A stretch of DNA of 64,000 nt from Osmia lignaria lignaria (taxonomy: Eukaryota; Arthropoda; Insecta; Hymenoptera; Megachilidae), in the NCBI RefSeq assembly GCF_051020975.1, contig NW_027478173.1, forward strand, positions 124,001 to 188,000. Direction: 5' to 3'. Under the pieces are notes generated by a model, which searched no databases, was not told where the DNA came from, and worked only from the letters and a program-made list of their open reading frames with translations. This document shows, piece after piece, positions 48,757 to 60,834 of this stretch. A program made the translations under genes and the position numbers. How positions within the stretch are numbered: position 1 is the first letter of the stretch; every line of letters begins with the position of its first letter.

Positions 48757-49738
48757 AGAGATACAGAAACACCGTGGCCCCTTTCTTTGAGATAACTCTG
48801 CACTAGTGCGAGCCGCAAATGCCACTTCCAGCTTAGCTGTGCAGAAGAAGAACAACAAGAAGAAGAAATATCTCGAAATATGTCCGTCAGGCCACTTCCC
48901 TTGAGATAAATCTGCAAATATCTCGGAAACGAAGCGAGCTATGGCAAAATGTTAAGAGACCTTTTTTGTAGAGAATTAAGTTTCCTACTTTTTATGTTCG
49001 ATGATATTTTTTGATCAGATGCGTAGTTCTCGAGATATATCAAGATATTTAAAAGTTCCGAAGCTGCACCAACATAATAGAGGTACAGAAACACCGTGGC
49101 CTCTTTCTTTGAGATAACTCTGCACTATTGCGAGCTGCAAATGCCACTTCGAGCTTAGCTGTGCAGAAGAAGAACAACAAGAAGAAGAAATATCTCGAAA
49201 TATGTCCGTCAGACCCCTTCCCTTGAGATGAATCTGCAAATATCTCGGAAACCAAGCGAGCTATGGCAAAATGTTAAGAGACCTTTTTTGTAGAGAATTA
49301 TGTTTCCTACAATTTATGTTCTATGATATTTTTTGATCAGAATCGTAGTTTTCGAGATATATCGAGATATTTAAAAGTTCCGAAGCCGCACCAACATAAT
49401 AGAGATACAGAAACACCGTGGCCCCTTTCTTTGAGATAACTCTGCACTAGTGCGAGCCGCAAATGCCACTTCCAGCTTCGCTGTGCAGAAGGAGAACAAC
49501 TAGAAGAAGAAATATCTCGAAATATGTCCGTCAGGCCCCTTCCCTTGAGATAAATCTGCAAATATCTCGGAAACGAAGCGAGCTATGGCAAAATGTTAAG
49601 AGACCGTTGTGGTAGAGAATTAAGTTTCCTACTTTTTATGTTCTATGATATTTTTTGATCAGACGCGTAGTTCTCGAGATATATCAAGATATTTAAAAGT
49701 CCCGAAGCCGCAACAACATAATAGAGATACAGAAACAC
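47163..49738. repeat. 8-mer HOR unit, copy 1 (2576 bp)
   Basis: The match to 49739-52314 at +2576 bp starts after a mismatch at 47162 (G against C at 49738). Marks include TAAATATGC, CACTTTCAGC, TTCGATGATATT with CCGTCAGACC, GTTGAGAGACC, the CAGAATCGTAG / CTTCGCTGTGC monomer and GACCGTTGTGG. It reuses the right part of the second 9-mer, followed by different monomers. Confidence 0.87.
48596..49239. repeat. Local two-monomer re-use, offset 966 bp
   Basis: The monomers ending at 48917 and 49239 repeat those ending at 47951 and 48273: GGCCACTTCCC, then TTCGATGATATT with TTCGAGCTTAG and GATGAATC. The internal trimer-spaced copy helps explain how a 9-mer became an 8-mer to its right. Confidence 0.75.
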
Positions 49739-52314
49739 CGTGGCCCCTTTCTTTGAGATAACTCTGCACTATTGCGAGCTGCAAATGCCACTTCCAGCTT
49801 AGCTGTGCAGAAGAAGAACAACAAGAAGAAGAAATATCTCGAAATATGTCCGTCAGGCCCCTCCCCTTGAGATGAATCTGCAAATATCTCGGAAACGAAG
49901 CGAGCTATGGCAAAATGTTAAGAGACCTTTTTTGTAGAGAATTAAGTTTCCTACTTTTTACGTTCTATGATATTTTTTGATCAGAAGCGTAGTTTTCGAG
50001 ATATATCGAGATATTTAAAAGTTCCGAAGCCGCACCAACATAATAGAGATACAGAAACACCGTGGCCCCTTTCTTTGAGATAACTCTGCACTAGTGCGAG
50101 CCGCAAATGCCACTTCCAGCTTAGCTGTGCAGAAGAAGAACAACAAGAAGAAGAAATATCTCGAAATATGTCCGTCAGGCCCCTTCCCTTGAGATAAATA
50201 TGCAAATATCTCGGAAACGAAGCGAGCTATGGCAAAATGTTTAGAGACCTTTTTTGTAGAGAATTAAGTTTCCTACCTTTTATGTTCTATGATATTTTTT
50301 GATCAGAGGCGTAGTTCTCGAGATATATCAAGATATTTAAAAGTTCCGAAGCCGCACCAACATAATAGAGATACAGAAACACCGTGGCCCCTTTCTTTGA
50401 GATAACTCTGCACTAGTGCGAGCCGCAAATGCCACTTTCAGCTTAGCTGTGCAGAAGAAGAACAACAAGAAGAAGAAATATCTCGAAATATGTCCGTCAG
50501 GCCACTTCCCTTGAGATAAATCTGCAAATATCTCGGAAACGAAGCGAGCTATGGCAAAATGTTAAGAGACCTTTTTTGTAGAGAATTAAGTTTCCTACTT
50601 TTTATGTTCGATGATATTTTTTGATCAGATGCGTAGTTCTCGAGATATATCAAGATATTTAAAAGTTCCGAAGCTGCACCAACATAATAGAGGTACAGAA
50701 ACACCGTGGCCTCTTTCTTTGAGATAACTCTGCACTATTGCGAGCTGCAAATGCCACTTCGAGCTTAGCTGTGCAGAAGAAGAACAACAAGAAGAAGAAA
50801 TATCTCGAAATATGTCCGTCAGACCCCTTCCCTTGAGATGAATCTGCAAATATCTCGGAAACGAAGCGAGCTATGGCAAAATGTTGAGAGACCTTTTTTG
50901 TAGAGAATTATGTTTCCTACAATTTATGTTCTATGATATTTTTTGATCAGAAGCGTAGTTTTCGAGATATATCGAGATATTTAAAAGTTCCGAAGCCGCA
51001 CCAACATAATAGAGATACAGAAACACCGTGGCCCCTTTCTTTGAGATAACTCTGCACTAGTGCGAGCCGCAAATGCCACTTCCAGCTTAGCTGTGCAGAA
51101 GAAGAACAACAAGAAGAAGAAATATCTCGAAATATGTCCGTTAGGCCCCTTCCCTTGAGATAAATCTGCAAATATCTCGGAAACGAAGCGAGCTATGGCA
51201 AAATGTTAAGAGACCTTTTTTGTAGAGAATTAAGTTTCCTACCTTTTATGTTCTATGATATTTTTTGATCAGAGGCGTAGTTCTCGAGATATATCAAGAT
51301 ATTTAAAAGTTCCGAAGCCGCACCAACATAATAGAGATACAGAAACACCGTGGCCCCTTTCTTTGAGATAACTCTGCACTAGTGCGAGCCGCAAATGCCA
51401 CTTCCAGCTTAGCTGTGCAGAAGAAGAACAACAAGAAGAAGAAATATCTCGAAATATGTCCGTCAGGCCACTTCCCTTGAGATAAATCTGCAAATATCTC
51501 GGAAACGAAGCGAGCTATGGCAAAATGTTAAGAGACCTTTTTTGTAGAGAATTAAGTTTCCTACTTTTTATGTTCGATGATATTTTTTGATCAGATGCGT
51601 AGTTCTCGAGATATATCAAGATATTTAAAAGTTCCGAAGCTGCACCAACATAATAGAGGTACAGAAACACCGTGGCCTCTTTCTTTGAGATAACTCTGCA
51701 CTATTGCGAGCTGCAAATGCCACTTCGAGCTTAGCTGTGCAGAAGAAGAACAACAAGAAGAAGAAATATCTCGAAATATGTCCGTCAGACCCCTTCCCTT
51801 GAGATGAATCTGCAAATATCTCGGAAACGAAGCGAGCTATGGCAAAATGTTAAGAGACCTTTTTTGTAGAGAATTATGTTTCCTACAATTTATGTTCTAT
51901 GATATTTTTTGATCAGAATCGTAGTTTTCGAGATATATCGAGATATTTAAAAGTTCCGAAGCCGCACCAACATAATAGAGATACAGAAACACCGTGGCCC
52001 CTTTCTTTGAGATAACTCTGCACTAGTGCGAGCCGCAAATGCCACTTCCAGCTTCGCTGTGCAGAAGGAGAACAACAAGAAGAAGAAATATCTCGAAATA
52101 TGTCCGTCAGGCCCCTTCCCTTGAGATAAATATGCAAATATCTCGGAAACGAAGCGAGCTGTGGCAAAATGTTAAGAGACCGTTGTGGTAGAGAATTAAG
52201 TTTCCTACTTTTTATGTTCTATGATATTTTTTGATCAGACGCGTAGTTCTCGAGATATATCAAGATATTTAAAAGTTCCGAAGCCGCACCAACATAATAG
52301 AGATACAGAAACAC
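49739..52314. repeat. 8-mer HOR unit, copy 2 (2576 bp)
   Basis: Partner of 47163-49738. Differences I saw are GGAAACGAAG at 51829 against GGAAACCAAG at 49253, AACAAGAAG against AACTAGAAG near 49499, and TAAATATGC against TAAATCTGC near 52131. That makes this pair less uniform than the 13-mer pair. Confidence 0.86.
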
Positions 52315-53228
52315 CGTGGCCCCATTCTTTGAGATAACTCTGCACTATTGCGAGCTGTAAATGCCACTTCGAGCTTAGCTGTGCAGAAGAAGAACAACAA
52401 GAAGAAGAAATATCTCGAAATATGTCCGTCAGACCCCTTCCCTTGAGATAAATCTGCAAATATCTCGGAAACGAAGAGAGCTATGGCAAAATGTTAAGAG
52501 ACCTTTTTTGTAGAGAATTATGTTTCCTACAATTTATGTTCTATGATATTTTTTGATCAGAAGCGTAGTTTTCGAGATATATCGAGATATTTAAAAGTTC
52601 CGAAGCCGCACCAACATAATAGAGATACAGAAACACCGTGGCCCCTTTCTTTGAGATAACTCTGCACTAGTGCGAGCCGCAAATGCCACTTCCAGCTTAG
52701 CTGTGCAGAAGAAGAACAACAAGAAGAAGAAATATCTCGAAATATGTCCGTCAGGCCCCTTCCCTTGAGATAAATATGCAAATATCTCGGAAACGAAGCG
52801 AGCTATGGCAAAATGTTAAGAGACCTTTTTTGTAGAGAATTAAGTTTCCTACCTTTTACGTTCTATGATATTTTTTGATCAGATGCGTAGTTCTCGAGAT
52901 ATATCAAGATATTTAAAAGTTCCGAAGCCGCACCAACATAATAGAGATACAGAAACACCGTGGCCCCTTTCTTTGAGATAACTCTGCACTATTGCGAGCT
53001 GCAAATGCCACTTCCAGCTTAGCTGTGTAGAGGAAGAACAACAAGAAGAAGGAATATCTCGAAATATGTCCGTCAGGCCCCTTCCCTTGAGATATATCTG
53101 CAAATGTCTCGGAAACGAAGCGAGCTATGGCAAAATGTTAAGAGACCTTTTTTGTAGAGAATTATGTTTCCTACAATTTATGTTCTATGATATTTTTTGA
53201 TCAGAAGCGTAGTTTTCGAGATATATCG
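52315..53228. repeat. About three monomers of mixed B/A type
   Basis: The A monomer ending at 53103 has CCTTTTACG, GTGTAGAGGAAG, GAAGGAATATC and AAATGTCTCGG. The identical set is found in the monomer ending at 60831, exactly 7728 bp (24 monomers) away. It has no closer relative in the window. Confidence 0.75.
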
Positions 53229-55008
53229 AGATATTTAAAAGTTCCGAAGCCGCACCAACATAATAGAGATACAGAAACACCGTGGCCCCTTTCTTTGAGA
53301 TAACTCTGCACTAGTGCGAGCCGCAAATGCCACTTCCAGCTTAGCTGTGCAGAAGAAGAACAACAAGAAGAAGAAATATCTCGAAATATGTCCGTCAGGC
53401 CCCTTCCCTTGAGATAAATATGCAAATATCTCGGAAACGAAGCGAGCTATCGCAAAATGTTAAGAGACCTTTTTTGTAGAGAATTAAGTTTGCTACTTTT
53501 TATGTTCTATGATATTTTTTGATCAGATGCGTAGTTCTCGAGATATATCAAGATATTTAAAAGTTCCGAAGCCGCACCAACATAATAGAGATACAGAAAC
53601 ACCGTGGCCCCTTTCTTTGAGATAACTCTGCACTAGTGCGAGCCGCAAATGCCACTTCCAGCTTAGCTGTGCAGAAGAAGAACAACAAGAAGAAGAAATA
53701 TCTCGAAATATGTCCGTCAGGCCCCTTCCCTTGAGATAAATATGCAAATATCTCGGAAACTAAGCGAGCTATGGCAAAATGTTAAGAGACCTTTTTTGTA
53801 GGGAATTAAGTTTCCTATTTTTTATGTTCTATGATATTTTTTGATCAGATGCGTAGTTCTCGAGATATATCAAGATATTTAAAAGTTCCGAAGCCGCACC
53901 AACATAATAGAGATACAGAAACACCGTGGCCCCTTTCTTTGAGATAACTCTGCACTATTGCGAGCTGCAAATGCCACTTCCAGCTTAGCTGTGCAGAGGA
54001 AGAACAACAAGAAGAAGAAATATCTCGAAATATGTCCGTCAGGCCAGTTCCTTTGAGCTGAATCTGCAAATATCTCGGAAACGAAGCGAGCTATGGCAAA
54101 ATGTTAAGAGACGGTTTTTGTAGAGAATTAAGTTTCCTACTTTTTATGTTCTATGATATTTTTTGATGAGACGCGTAGTTCTCGAGATATATCAAGATAT
54201 TTAAAAGTTCCGAAGCCGCACCAACATAATAGAGATACAGAAACACCGTGGCCCCTTTCTTTGAGATAACTCTGCACTATTGCGAGCTGCAAATGCCACT
54301 TCCAGCTTAGCTGTGCAGAAGGAGAACAACAAGAAGAAGAAATATCTCGAAATATGTCCGTCAGGCCCCTTCCCTTGAGATAAATCTGCAAATATCTCGG
54401 AAACGAAGAGAGCTATGGCAAAATGTTAAGAGACCTTTTTTGTAGAGAATTAAGTTTCCTACTTTTCATGTTCTATGATATTTTTTGATCAGATGCGTAG
54501 TTCTCGAGATATATCAAGATATTTAAAAGTTCCGAAGCCGCACCAACATAATAGAGATACAGAAACACCGTGGCCCCTTTCTTTGAGATAACTCTGCACT
54601 ATTGCGAGCTGCAAATGCCACTTCCAGCTTAGCTGTGCAGAAGGAGAACAACAAGAAGAAGAAATATCTCGAAATATGTCCGTCAGGCCCCTTCCCTTGA
54701 GATAAATCTGCAAATATCTCGGAAACGAAGAGAGCTATGGCAAAATGTTAAGAGACCTTTTTTGTAGAGAATTAAGTTTCCTACTTTTCATGTTGTATGA
54801 TATTTTTTGATCAGATGCGTAGTTCTCGAGATATATCAAGATATTTAAAAGTTCCGAAGCCGCACCAACATAATAGAGATACAGAAACACCGTGGCCCCT
54901 TTCTTTGAGATAACTCTGCACTAGTGCGAGCCGCAAATGCCACTTCCAGCTTAGCTGTGCAGAAGAAGAACAACAAGAAGAAGAAATATCTCGAAATATG
55001 TCCGTCAG
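53229..55008. repeat. 1.78-kb segment duplicated at 57737-59516
   Basis: The match is at a constant +4508 bp (14 monomers). The left limit is G at 53228 against A at 57736; the right limit is A at 55009 (CAGACCCC) against G at 59517. Marks are CTATCGCAAAATG with GTTTGCTAC, GGAAACTAAGCG, GGCCAGTTCCTTTGAGCTG, GATGAGACGCG, GAAGGAGAAC, and CTTTTCATG with GTTGTATG. The copies differ near 53802 (TAGGGAATT), 53818 (CTATTTT) and 54114 (GACGGT against GACCGT). Confidence 0.85.
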
Positions 55009-57736
55009 ACCCCTTCCCTTGAGATAAATCTGCAAATATCTCGGAAACGAAGAGAGCTATGGCAAAATGTTAAGAGACCTTTTTTGTAGAGAATTATGTT
55101 TCCTACAATTTATGTTCTATGATATTTTTTGATCAGAAGCGTAGTTTTCGAGATATATCGAGATATTTAAAAGTTCCGAAGCCGCACCAACATAATAGAG
55201 ATACAGAAACACCGTGGCCCCTTTCTTTGAGATAACTCTGCACTAGTGCGAGCCGCAAATGCCACTTCCAGCTTAGCTGTGCAGAAGAAGAACAACAAGA
55301 AGAAGAAATATCTCGAAATATGTCCGTCAGGCCCCTTCCCTTGAGATAAATATGCAAATATCTCGGAAACGAAGCGAGCTATGGCAAAATGTTAAGAGAC
55401 CTTTTTTGTAGAGAATTAAGTTTCCTACTTTTTATGTTCTATGATATTTTTTGATCAGATGCGTAGTTCTCGAGATATATCAAGATATTTATAGGTTCCG
55501 AAGCCGCACCAACATAATAGAGATACAGAAACACCGTGGCCCCTTTCTTTGAGATAACTCTGCACTAGTGCGAGCCGCAAATGCCACTTCCAGCTTAGCT
55601 GTGCAGAAGAAGAACAACAAGAAGAAGAAATATCTCGAAATATGTCCGTCAGGCCCCTTCCCTTGAGATAAATATGCAAATATCTCGGAAACTAAGCGAG
55701 CTATGGCAAAATGTTAAGAGACCTTTTTTGTAGAGAATTAAGTTTCCTACTTTTTATGTTCTATAATATTTTTTGATCAGATGCGTAGTTCTCGAGATAT
55801 ATCAAGATATTTAAAAGTTCCGAAGCCGCACCAACATAATAGAGATACAGAAACACCGTGGCCCCTTTCTTTGAGATAACTCTGCACTATTGCGAGCTGC
55901 AAATGCCACTTCCAGCTTAGCTGTGCAGAGGAAGAACAACAAGAAGAAGAAATATCTCGAAATATGTCCGTCAGGCCAGTTCCTTTGAGCTGAATCTGCA
56001 AATATCTCGGAAACGAAGCGAGCTATGGCAAAATGTTAAGAGACCGTTTTTGTAGAGAATTAAGTTTCCTACTTTTTATGTTCTATGATATTTTTTGATG
56101 AGACGCGTAGTTCTCGAGATATATCAAGATATTTAAAAGTTCCGAAGCCGCACCAACATAATAGAGATACAGAAACACCGTGGCCCCTTTCTTTGAGATA
56201 ACTCTGCACTAGTGCGAGCCGCAAATGCCACTTCCAGCTTAGCTGTGCAGAAGAAGAACAACAAGAAGAAGAAATATCTCGAAATATGTCCGTCAGGCCC
56301 CTTCCCTTGAGATAAATATGCAAATATCTCGGAAACGAAGCGAGCTGTGGCAAAATGTTAAGAGACCGTTGTGGTAGAGAATTAAGTTTCCTACTTTTTA
56401 TGTTCTATGATATTTTTTGATCAGACGCGTAGTTCTCGAGATATATCAAGATATTTAAAAGTTCCGAAGCCGCACCAACATAATAGAGATACAGAAACAC
56501 CGTGGCCCCTTTCTTTGAGATAACTCTGCACTATTGCGAGCTGCAAATGCCACTTCGAGCTTAGCTGTGCAGAAGAAGAACAACAAGAAGAAGAAATATC
56601 TCGAAATATGTCCGTCAGACCCCTTCCCTTGAGATAAATCTGCAAATATCTCGGAAACGAAGAGAGCTATGGCAAAATGTTAAGAGACCTTTTTTGTAGA
56701 GAATTATGTTTCCTACAATTTATGTTCTATGATATTTTTTGATCAGAAGCGTAGTTTTCGAGATATATCGAGATATTTAAAAGTTCCGAAGCCGCACCAA
56801 CATAATAGAGATACAGAAACACCGTGGCCCCTTTCTTTGAGATAACTCTGCACTATTGCGAGCTGTAAATGCCACTTCGAGCTTAGCTGTGCAGAAGAAG
56901 AACAACAAGAAGAAGAAATATCTCGAAATATGTCCGTCAGACCCCTTCCCTTGAGATAAATCTGCAAATATCTCGGAAACGAAGAGAGCCATGGCAAAAT
57001 GTTAAGAGACCTTTTTTGTAGAGAATTATGTTTCCTACAATTTATGTTCTATGATATTTTTTGATCAGAAGCGTAGTTTTCGAGATATATCGAGATATTT
57101 AAAAGTTCCGAAGCCGCACCAACATAATAGAGATACAGAAACACCGTGGCCCCTTTCTTTGAGATAACTCTGCACTAGTGCGAGCCGCAAATGCCACTTC
57201 CAGCTTCGCTGTGCAGAAGGAGAACAACAAGAAGAAGAAATATCTCGAAATATGTCCGTCAGGCCCCTTCCCTTGAGATAAATATGCAAATATCTCGGAA
57301 ACGAAGCGAGCTGTGGCAAAATGTTAAGAGACCGTTGTGGTAGAGAATTAAGTTTCCTACTTTTTATGTTCTATGATATTTTTTGATCAGACGCGTAGTT
57401 CTCGAGATATATCAAGATATTTAAAAGTTCCGAAGCCGCACCAACATAATAGAGATACAGAAACACCGTGGCCCCTTTCTTTGAGATAACTCTGCACTAG
57501 TGCGAGCCGCAAATGCCACTTCCAGCTTAGCTGTGCAGAAGAAGAACAACAAGAAGAAGAAATATCTCGAAATATGTCCGTCAGACCCCTTCCCTTGAGA
57601 TAAATCTGCAAATATCTCGGAAACGAAGAGAGCTATGGCAAAATGTTAAGAGACCTTTTTTGTAGAGAATTATGTTTCCTACTTTTTATGTTCTATGATA
57701 TTTTTTGATCAGATGCGTAGTTCTCGAGATATATCA
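55009..57736. repeat. Block between the 14-monomer-spaced copies
   Basis: The part from about 55062 to 56190 repeats about 53130 to 54258 at offset 1932 bp (6 monomers): B monomer with TAAATATGC, A monomer followed by GGAAACTAAGCG, the GGCCAGTTCC monomer, then GATGAGACGCG. The rest holds CAGACCCC / GAAGAGAGC monomers and a GACCGTTGTGG monomer related to those near 52182. One monomer (55358-55679) has ATTTATAGG in place of ATTTAAAAG. Confidence 0.78.
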
Positions 57737-57933
57737 AGATATTTAAAAGTTCCGAAGCCGCACCAACATAATAGAGATACAGAAACACCGTGGCCCCTTT
57801 CTTTGAGATAACTCTGCACTAGTGCGAGCCGCAAATGCCACTTCCAGCTTAGCTGTGCAGAAGAAGAACAACAAGAAGAAGAAATATCTCGAAATATGTC
57901 CGTCAGGCCCCTTCCCTTGAGATAAATATGCAA
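57612..57933. repeat. Reciprocal-type chimera: B left, A right
   Basis: AATTATGTTTCC (B) is followed by CTACTTTTTATG, GATCAGATGCG and CTCGAG (A). The switch is between about 57670 and 57680. This is the opposite arrangement to the A/B chimera ending at 44731. Confidence 0.75.
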
Positions 57934-59516
57934 ATATCTCGGAAACGAAGCGAGCTATCGCAAAATGTTAAGAGACCTTTTTTGTAGAGAATTAAGTTTG
58001 CTACTTTTTATGTTCTATGATATTTTTTGATCAGATGCGTAGTTCTCGAGATATATCAAGATATTTAAAAGTTCCGAAGCCGCACCAACATAATAGAGAT
58101 ACAGAAACACCGTGGCCCCTTTCTTTGAGATAACTCTGCACTAGTGCGAGCCGCAAATGCCACTTCCAGCTTAGCTGTGCAGAAGAAGAACAACAAGAAG
58201 AAGAAATATCTCGAAATATGTCCGTCAGGCCCCTTCCCTTGAGATAAATATGCAAATATCTCGGAAACTAAGCGAGCTATGGCAAAATGTTAAGAGACCT
58301 TTTTTGTAGAGAATTAAGTTTCCTACTTTTTATGTTCTATGATATTTTTTGATCAGATGCGTAGTTCTCGAGATATATCAAGATATTTAAAAGTTCCGAA
58401 GCCGCACCAACATAATAGAGATACAGAAACACCGTGGCCCCTTTCTTTGAGATAACTCTGCACTATTGCGAGCTGCAAATGCCACTTCCAGCTTAGCTGT
58501 GCAGAGGAAGAACAACAAGAAGAAGAAATATCTCGAAATATGTCCGTCAGGCCAGTTCCTTTGAGCTGAATCTGCAAATATCTCGGAAACGAAGCGAGCT
58601 ATGGCAAAATGTTAAGAGACCGTTTTTGTAGAGAATTAAGTTTCCTACTTTTTATGTTCTATGATATTTTTTGATGAGACGCGTAGTTCTCGAGATATAT
58701 CAAGATATTTAAAAGTTCCGAAGCCGCACCAACATAATAGAGATACAGAAACACCGTGGCCCCTTTCTTTGAGATAACTCTGCACTATTGCGAGCTGCAA
58801 ATGCCACTTCCAGCTTAGCTGTGCAGAAGGAGAACAACAAGAAGAAGAAATATCTCGAAATATGTCCGTCAGGCCCCTTCCCTTGAGATAAATCTGCAAA
58901 TATCTCGGAAACGAAGAGAGCTATGGCAAAATGTTAAGAGACCTTTTTTGTAGAGAATTAAGTTTCCTACTTTTCATGTTCTATGATATTTTTTGATCAG
59001 ATGCGTAGTTCTCGAGATATATCAAGATATTTAAAAGTTCCGAAGCCGCACCAACATAATAGAGATACAGAAACACCGTGGCCCCTTTCTTTGAGATAAC
59101 TCTGCACTATTGCGAGCTGCAAATGCCACTTCCAGCTTAGCTGTGCAGAAGGAGAACAACAAGAAGAAGAAATATCTCGAAATATGTCCGTCAGGCCCCT
59201 TCCCTTGAGATAAATCTGCAAATATCTCGGAAACGAAGAGAGCTATGGCAAAATGTTAAGAGACCTTTTTTGTAGAGAATTAAGTTTCCTACTTTTCATG
59301 TTGTATGATATTTTTTGATCAGATGCGTAGTTCTCGAGATATATCAAGATATTTAAAAGTTCCGAAGCCGCACCAACATAATAGAGATACAGAAACACCG
59401 TGGCCCCTTTCTTTGAGATAACTCTGCACTAGTGCGAGCCGCAAATGCCACTTCCAGCTTAGCTGTGCAGAAGAAGAACAACAAGAAGAAGAAATATCTC
59501 GAAATATGTCCGTCAG
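57737..59516. repeat. Distant copy of 53229-55008
   Basis: Same order and marks as the segment 4508 bp upstream. The GGCCAGTTCC monomer ending at 58577 is the third in the 53-59 kb region (others end at 54069 and 56001), at spacings of six and eight monomers. Confidence 0.85.
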
Positions 59517-60834
59517 GCCCCTTCCCTTGAGATAAATATGCAAATATCTCGGAAACGAAGCGAGCTATGGCAAAATGTTAAGAGACCTTTTTTGTAGAGA
59601 ATTAAGTTTCCTACTTTTTATGTTCTATGATATTTTTTGATCAGACGCGTAGTTCTCGAGATATATCAAGATATTTAAAAGTTCCGAAGCCGCACCAACA
59701 TAATAGAGATACAGAAACACCGTGGCCCCTTTCTTTGAGATAACTCTGCACTATTGCGAGCTGCAAATGCCACTTCGAGCTTAGCTGTGCAGAAGAAGAA
59801 CAACAAGAAGAAGAAATATCTCGAAATATGTCCGTCAGACCCCTTCCCTTGAGATAAATCTGCAAATATCTCGGAAACGAAGAGAGCTATGGCAAAATGT
59901 TAAGAGACCTTTTTTGTACAGAATTATGTTTCCTACAATTTATGTTCTATGATATTTTTTGATCAGAAGCGTAGTTTTCGAGATATATCGAGATATTTAA
60001 AAGTTCCTAAGCCGCACCAACATAATAGAGATACAGAAACACCGTGGCCCCTTTCTTTGAGATAACTCTGCACTAGTGCGAGCCGCAAATGCCACTTCCA
60101 GCTTAGCTGTGCAGAAGAAGAACAACAAGAAGAAGAAATATCTCGAAATATGTCCGTTAGGCCCCTTCCCTTGAGATAAATCTGCAAATATCTCGGAAAC
60201 GAAGCGAGCTATGGCAAAATGTTAAGAGACCTTTTTTGTAGAGAATTAAGTTTCCTACTTTTTATGTTCTATGATATTTTTTGATCAGAAGCGTAGTTTT
60301 CGAGATATATCGAGATATTTAAAAGTTCCGAAGCCGCACCAACATAATAGAGATACAGAAACACCGTGGCCCCTTTCTTTGAGATAACTCTGCACTAGTG
60401 CGAGCCGCAAATGCCACTTCCAGCTTAGCTGTGCAGAAGAAGAACAACAAGAAGAAGAAATATCTCGAAATATGTCCGTCAGGCCCCTTCCCTTGAGATA
60501 AATATGCAAATATCTCGGAAACGAAGCGAGCTATGGCAAAATGTTAAGAGACCTTTTTTGTAGAGAATTAAGTTTCCTACCTTTTACGTTCTATGATATT
60601 TTTTGATCAGATGCGTAGTTCTCGAGATATATCAAGATATTTAAAAGTTCCGAAGCCGCACCAACATAATAGAGATACAGAAACACCGTGGCCCCTTTCT
60701 TTGAGATAACTCTGCACTATTGCGAGCTGCAAATGCCACTTCCAGCTTAGCTGTGTAGAGGAAGAACAACAAGAAGAAGGAATATCTCGAAATATGTCCG
60801 TCAGGCCCCTTCCCTTGAGATATATCTGCAAATG
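59517..60834. repeat. About four monomers, mixed A/B
   Basis: Contains a GACGCG monomer with CAGACCCC (ending at 59865), a B monomer with GTTCCTAAGCC, an A-left/B-right chimera (60188-60509) and the distant partner of the monomer ending at 53103. No gene is seen. Confidence 0.72.
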
